Positions 6,824 through 8,637 of a stretch of 8,637 bases of DNA are shown here, piece by piece. How positions within the stretch are numbered: position 1 is the first letter of the stretch; each line of letters begins with the position of its first letter. Source of the DNA: Betaproteobacteria bacterium (lineage in GTDB: Bacteria; Pseudomonadota; Gammaproteobacteria; Burkholderiales; Burkholderiaceae_C). The stretch covers positions 1 through 8,637 of the forward strand of contig RFPX01000043.1 in assembly GCA_009925955.1 (NCBI GenBank), read 5' to 3'. The translations under genes were made by a program, and so were the position numbers. The notes below the pieces were generated by a model. It worked only from the letters and a program-made list of their open reading frames with translations, was not told where the DNA came from and did no database searches.

Positions 6824-6829
6824 ATTGTA
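6824..6829 (-). promoter_or_regulatory. Candidate -10 box for trxA
   Basis: The minus strand reads TACAAT, five of six matches to the -10 consensus. Its flank (CGGC after the box) resembles that of the rho and rpmE boxes (CCGC). A start near 6817 would give a leader of about 212 bases. No -35 match is visible. Confidence 0.3.
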
Positions 6830-6840
6830 GGGGCAGGGCA

Positions 6841-6862
6841 TCGGGGCCGCAGGACGCCCCGA
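6841..6862 (-). other. Inverted repeat after the PurM-like gene
   Basis: TCGGGGC (6841-6847) and GCCCCGA (6856-6862) form a perfect 7-bp stem with an 8-base loop, 11 bases after the stop codon of the PurM-like gene. No T-tract follows on the minus strand. It may be a weak terminator or a 3'-end stabiliser. Confidence 0.35.
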
Positions 6863-6873
6863 ATAGACCATGC

Positions 6874-8025
6874 TCAGCGCAGCTGCAGATCGTCGGCGCT
6901 GTAGCGCAGGCCCAACGGTTCGACCAACAGTTGCTTGGGGCCACGCTCAACCGTGCCGGCCACCCAGGCCTGCACCCCACAGGCTTGGGCCACCGCCACG
7001 GTGGCCTGGGCCTGCTCTTGGGGCACAAAGTAGGCGAAGCCTGCGCCCATGTTCAGGGTGGAATAGGCCTCGTTTGCGTCCAGGCCGGCCTGTTCTTGAA
7101 TGAAGCGCAGCACCGGTGGCACCGGTGGAACGGTGTGGATGCGGTACGTGAGGGCTGCGGGGTGGCGCAGCAGCTTGCGCCACCCATGGCCGGTGACGTT
7201 GACGCAATACACGGGCTGGATGCCCGCCTTGGCCAGGGCTTCGCTGACCGGTGAATAGAGCACGGTGGGCGCCAGCAGGCCTTCACCGTAGCTCATGCCG
7301 TCGTCCAGCGGCGTCAGGTAGCCCTGGGCAAGGCGTTGGGACAGGCTTCTGGCCAGGCTCAGGCCGTTGGCATGGATGCCGCTGGAGGCCAGGAGCACGA
7401 TGGCATGGCCGGGTTGCAGCTGCTCGCCCAGGCTCAAACGGCTCTTGGGGCTGACGATGCCCGTACAGGACGCGGCCAGGTCGATGCGGCCACTCTCCAC
7501 GATGCCGGCCAAGGCGGGTGTTTCCCCGCCGCCCCAGGCCACGCCGCAGTGGTCGCATGCCCGTTTCCAACCCTCCACGAGCGCGCGGGCGCGGTCGCTG
7601 TCGGCAAACCATTGGCTTCCTCCCGCCGCCCAATAGGCTTGCACCACCAGCGGGGTGGCGCCCACGGTGATGAGGTCGTTGACCGCCATGGCGATGGTGT
7701 CCTGCGCGATGCCGTCGTACCAGCTGCGGCCGGTCAGGGCTTGCATTTCATCGGCCACCAGCGCTTTGGATCCCAGGCATTCGACGATGCTGGCCAGGTA
7801 GAAAGGGCCGACGTCCACGACATAGGCCGACTCACCGCGAGACGAAGCCACTTCCCGCATGCCATGGCCCAGGAGATGCCCGGCGGTCTCGGCAGCAGCG
7901 CGCTGCGCCGTGACCTTCAATGGGTCGATGAGCTCGTAGTTGACGCCGGCCTGCTCATAGGTCAGGGGCGGGTTGGCAGAAGGCGGGGGCTGTGTGGGCA
8001 CGGGTGCGGTTGCCAAGGCTGGCAT
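6874..8025 (-). CDS. AIR synthase-related (PurM-superfamily) protein, non-canonical
   Basis: This 383-residue protein has the two-domain PurM fold. It shows YEQAGV (23-28), then QDTIAMAVNDLITVGATPL (108-126), GGGET (165-169), SSGIHANG (214-221), LLAPT, and TLNMGAGF (323-330). All match places in PurM, which closes FGAM to AIR in purine synthesis. Several PurM hallmarks differ: the ATP-site DGVGTK is replaced by ECLGSK near 82-87, HLTGGG by NVTGHG, and the chain is ~35 residues longer. I therefore call it a paralogue and expect the true purM elsewhere. Substrate and role are unknown. The ATG at 8025 is preferred; an in-frame GTG at 8061 would add 12 residues and nearly touch dnaX. No Shine-Dalgarno is visible for either. 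The first ~20 residues are low-complexity and poorly constrained. Confidence 0.7.
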   Translation of the reverse strand: MPALATAPVPTQPPPSANPPLTYEQAGVNYELIDPLKVTAQRAAAETAGHLLGHGMREVASSRGESAYVVDVGPFYLASIVECLGSKALVADEMQALTGRSWYDGIAQDTIAMAVNDLITVGATPLVVQAYWAAGGSQWFADSDRARALVEGWKRACDHCGVAWGGGETPALAGIVESGRIDLAASCTGIVSPKSRLSLGEQLQPGHAIVLLASSGIHANGLSLARSLSQRLAQGYLTPLDDGMSYGEGLLAPTVLYSPVSEALAKAGIQPVYCVNVTGHGWRKLLRHPAALTYRIHTVPPVPPVLRFIQEQAGLDANEAYSTLNMGAGFAYFVPQEQAQATVAVAQACGVQAWVAGTVERGPKQLLVEPLGLRYSADDLQLR

Positions 8026-8043
8026 GAGGGGCGCGATGCGGCG

Positions 8044-8049
8044 ATTATC
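8044..8049 (-). promoter_or_regulatory. Candidate -10 box for the PurM-like gene
   Basis: The minus strand reads GATAAT (five of six to consensus) followed by CGCC. A start near 8037 would leave about 12 bases before the ATG at 8025. No -35 match is visible. It lies inside the 49-bp divergent spacer shared with dnaX, and it argues against the GTG start at 8061. Confidence 0.3.
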
Positions 8050-8062
8050 CGGCACCGCCACA

Positions 8063-8068
8063 TAGAAT
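8063..8068 (+). promoter_or_regulatory. Candidate -10 box for dnaX
   Basis: TAGAAT matches the -10 consensus at five of six bases. With normal spacing the first transcribed base would be at or next to 8075, the A of the dnaX ATG, which implies a leaderless or near-leaderless mRNA. The -35 region (around 8040-8046) does not match consensus. Confidence 0.35.
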
Positions 8069-8074
8069 CTGCCG

Positions 8075-8637
8075 ATGTCCTACGTTGTGCTTGCACGAAA
8101 GTACCGGCCCCGCACCTTCGATCAGATGGTGGGTCAGGAGGCCGTGGTGCGGGCCTTGAGCTCGGCGCTGTCCACCGGTCGCCTGCACCACGCCTATCTG
8201 TTCACCGGTACGCGTGGCATCGGCAAGACCACCGTCTCGAGAATCCTGGCCAAGAGCCTGAACTGCACGGGCGAAGACGGGCGCGGTGGCGTGACGGCGC
8301 AGCCTTGTGGTCGCTGCAGTGCTTGCCGAGAAATCGACGCCGACCGCTACGTCGACTACGTGGAACTGGATGCGGCCAGCAACCGAAGCATCGATGAGGT
8401 GCGGGACCTTCTCGAGCGCGCGGCCTACAAGCCGACCGTGGGCCGTTACAAGGTCTTCATGATCGACGAAGCCCACCAGCTCACCAAGGACGCCTTCAAC
8501 GCCCTGCTCAAGACCCTGGAGGAACCGCCGGACTACCTGAAGTTCGTGTTGGCCACCACGGACCCCGACAAGATGTTGCCCACGGTGCTCAGCCGATGCC
8601 TGCAGTTCAACCTCAGGCCCATGGCGCCCGAAACCGT
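8075..8637 (+). CDS. dnaX: DNA polymerase III subunits gamma/tau, 5' part (cut by window end)
   Basis: This is the N-terminal 187 residues of the clamp-loader ATPase that loads the beta clamp and holds the replicative polymerase together. The start MSYVVLARKYRPRTFD is the family signature. It has Walker A GTRGIGKT (45-52), a four-cysteine zinc site (Cys64, 78, 81, 84), Walker B FMIDEAH (Asp131, Glu132), sensor-1 LATTD (159-163), and SRC (173-175) with the arginine finger Arg174. The frame is open to the window end, so domain III and the tau C-terminus are not seen. I cannot say whether the gamma frameshift exists here. No Shine-Dalgarno precedes the ATG. It is divergent from the PurM-like gene. 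Confidence 0.97.
   Translation, partial: MSYVVLARKYRPRTFDQMVGQEAVVRALSSALSTGRLHHAYLFTGTRGIGKTTVSRILAKSLNCTGEDGRGGVTAQPCGRCSACREIDADRYVDYVELDAASNRSIDEVRDLLERAAYKPTVGRYKVFMIDEAHQLTKDAFNALLKTLEEPPDYLKFVLATTDPDKMLPTVLSRCLQFNLRPMAPET

Larger units (their letters stand above)
6606..6873 (-). other. 268-bp intergenic region upstream of trxA with degenerate repeats
   Basis: No gene is supported here. On the plus strand, short words recur about every 47-51 bp: CGCATGCC at 6657 and 6705, GGGTTCGCCG at 6693 and 6744, CCTGACCC at 6729 and 6776, and a partial CCTGAC at 6639. This looks like a decayed tandem duplication, or a structured leader, since most of it would lie in the trxA 5' UTR. A small hairpin GACAC/GTGTC (6642-6657) lies close to the trxA start. 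Confidence 0.4.

Noticed and set aside
6606..6873. Possible cobalamin or other known riboswitch (words like GTCAGG and GCACTGG)
   Set aside because: The conserved elements are not in the right order or spacing on either strand, and trxA is not a usual target.
6606..7028. N-terminal extension of trxA by 141 codons
   Set aside because: It crosses the 3' end of the PurM-like gene and translates intergenic sequence; TrxA has its canonical length from 6605.
7336..8397. 353-codon plus-strand open frame spanning the PurM-like gene and dnaX
   Set aside because: It runs antisense to one confident gene and out of frame in another; a GC-rich shadow.

Overview
The window is GC-rich, densely coding chromosomal DNA from a betaproteobacterium. 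It is most likely Burkholderiales and probably Comamonadaceae-like. I infer this from the Rho, type B L31 and PhoR sequences, which resemble what I remember of that group, and from the trxA-rho-rpmE arrangement. I see no insertion sequence, phage gene, tRNA, rRNA or CRISPR array. The genes are mostly housekeeping, but two neighbourhoods look unusual.

Left block, plus strand, 1-2742: the last codons of an upstream gene (possibly folP) overlap the start of glmM (phosphoglucosamine mutase, cell-wall precursor synthesis). glmM overlaps in turn the GTG start of a PhoR-type sensor histidine kinase. In many Burkholderiales, as I recall, pst, phoU and phoB lie between glmM and phoR; here they are absent. 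The 3' end of phoR runs about 100 bp antisense into a convergent gene.

Middle block, minus strand, 8025 down to 2639: in transcription order this holds a PurM/AIR-synthase-related protein, trxA (thioredoxin), rho (termination factor), rpmE (ribosomal protein L31 type B), an intrinsic terminator, and a polytopic ArnT/GT39-like membrane protein. rho and rpmE each have a TATAAT-like box just upstream, and trxA has a weaker TACAAT. rho is preceded by a long leader with a C-rich, G-poor stretch, as expected if Rho regulates its own mRNA.

Right edge, plus strand: dnaX (DNA polymerase III tau/gamma) starts at 8075, divergent from the PurM-like gene, and runs out of the window. Only 49 bp separate the two start codons, and the dnaX -10-like box is placed so that transcription could begin at or next to the ATG.

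Nothing here is clearly a new multi-gene system. The best leads are the non-canonical PurM paralogue, the glmM/phoR junction with the phoR antisense overlap, the rho leader, and a degenerate ~48-bp periodic repeat in the trxA upstream region.
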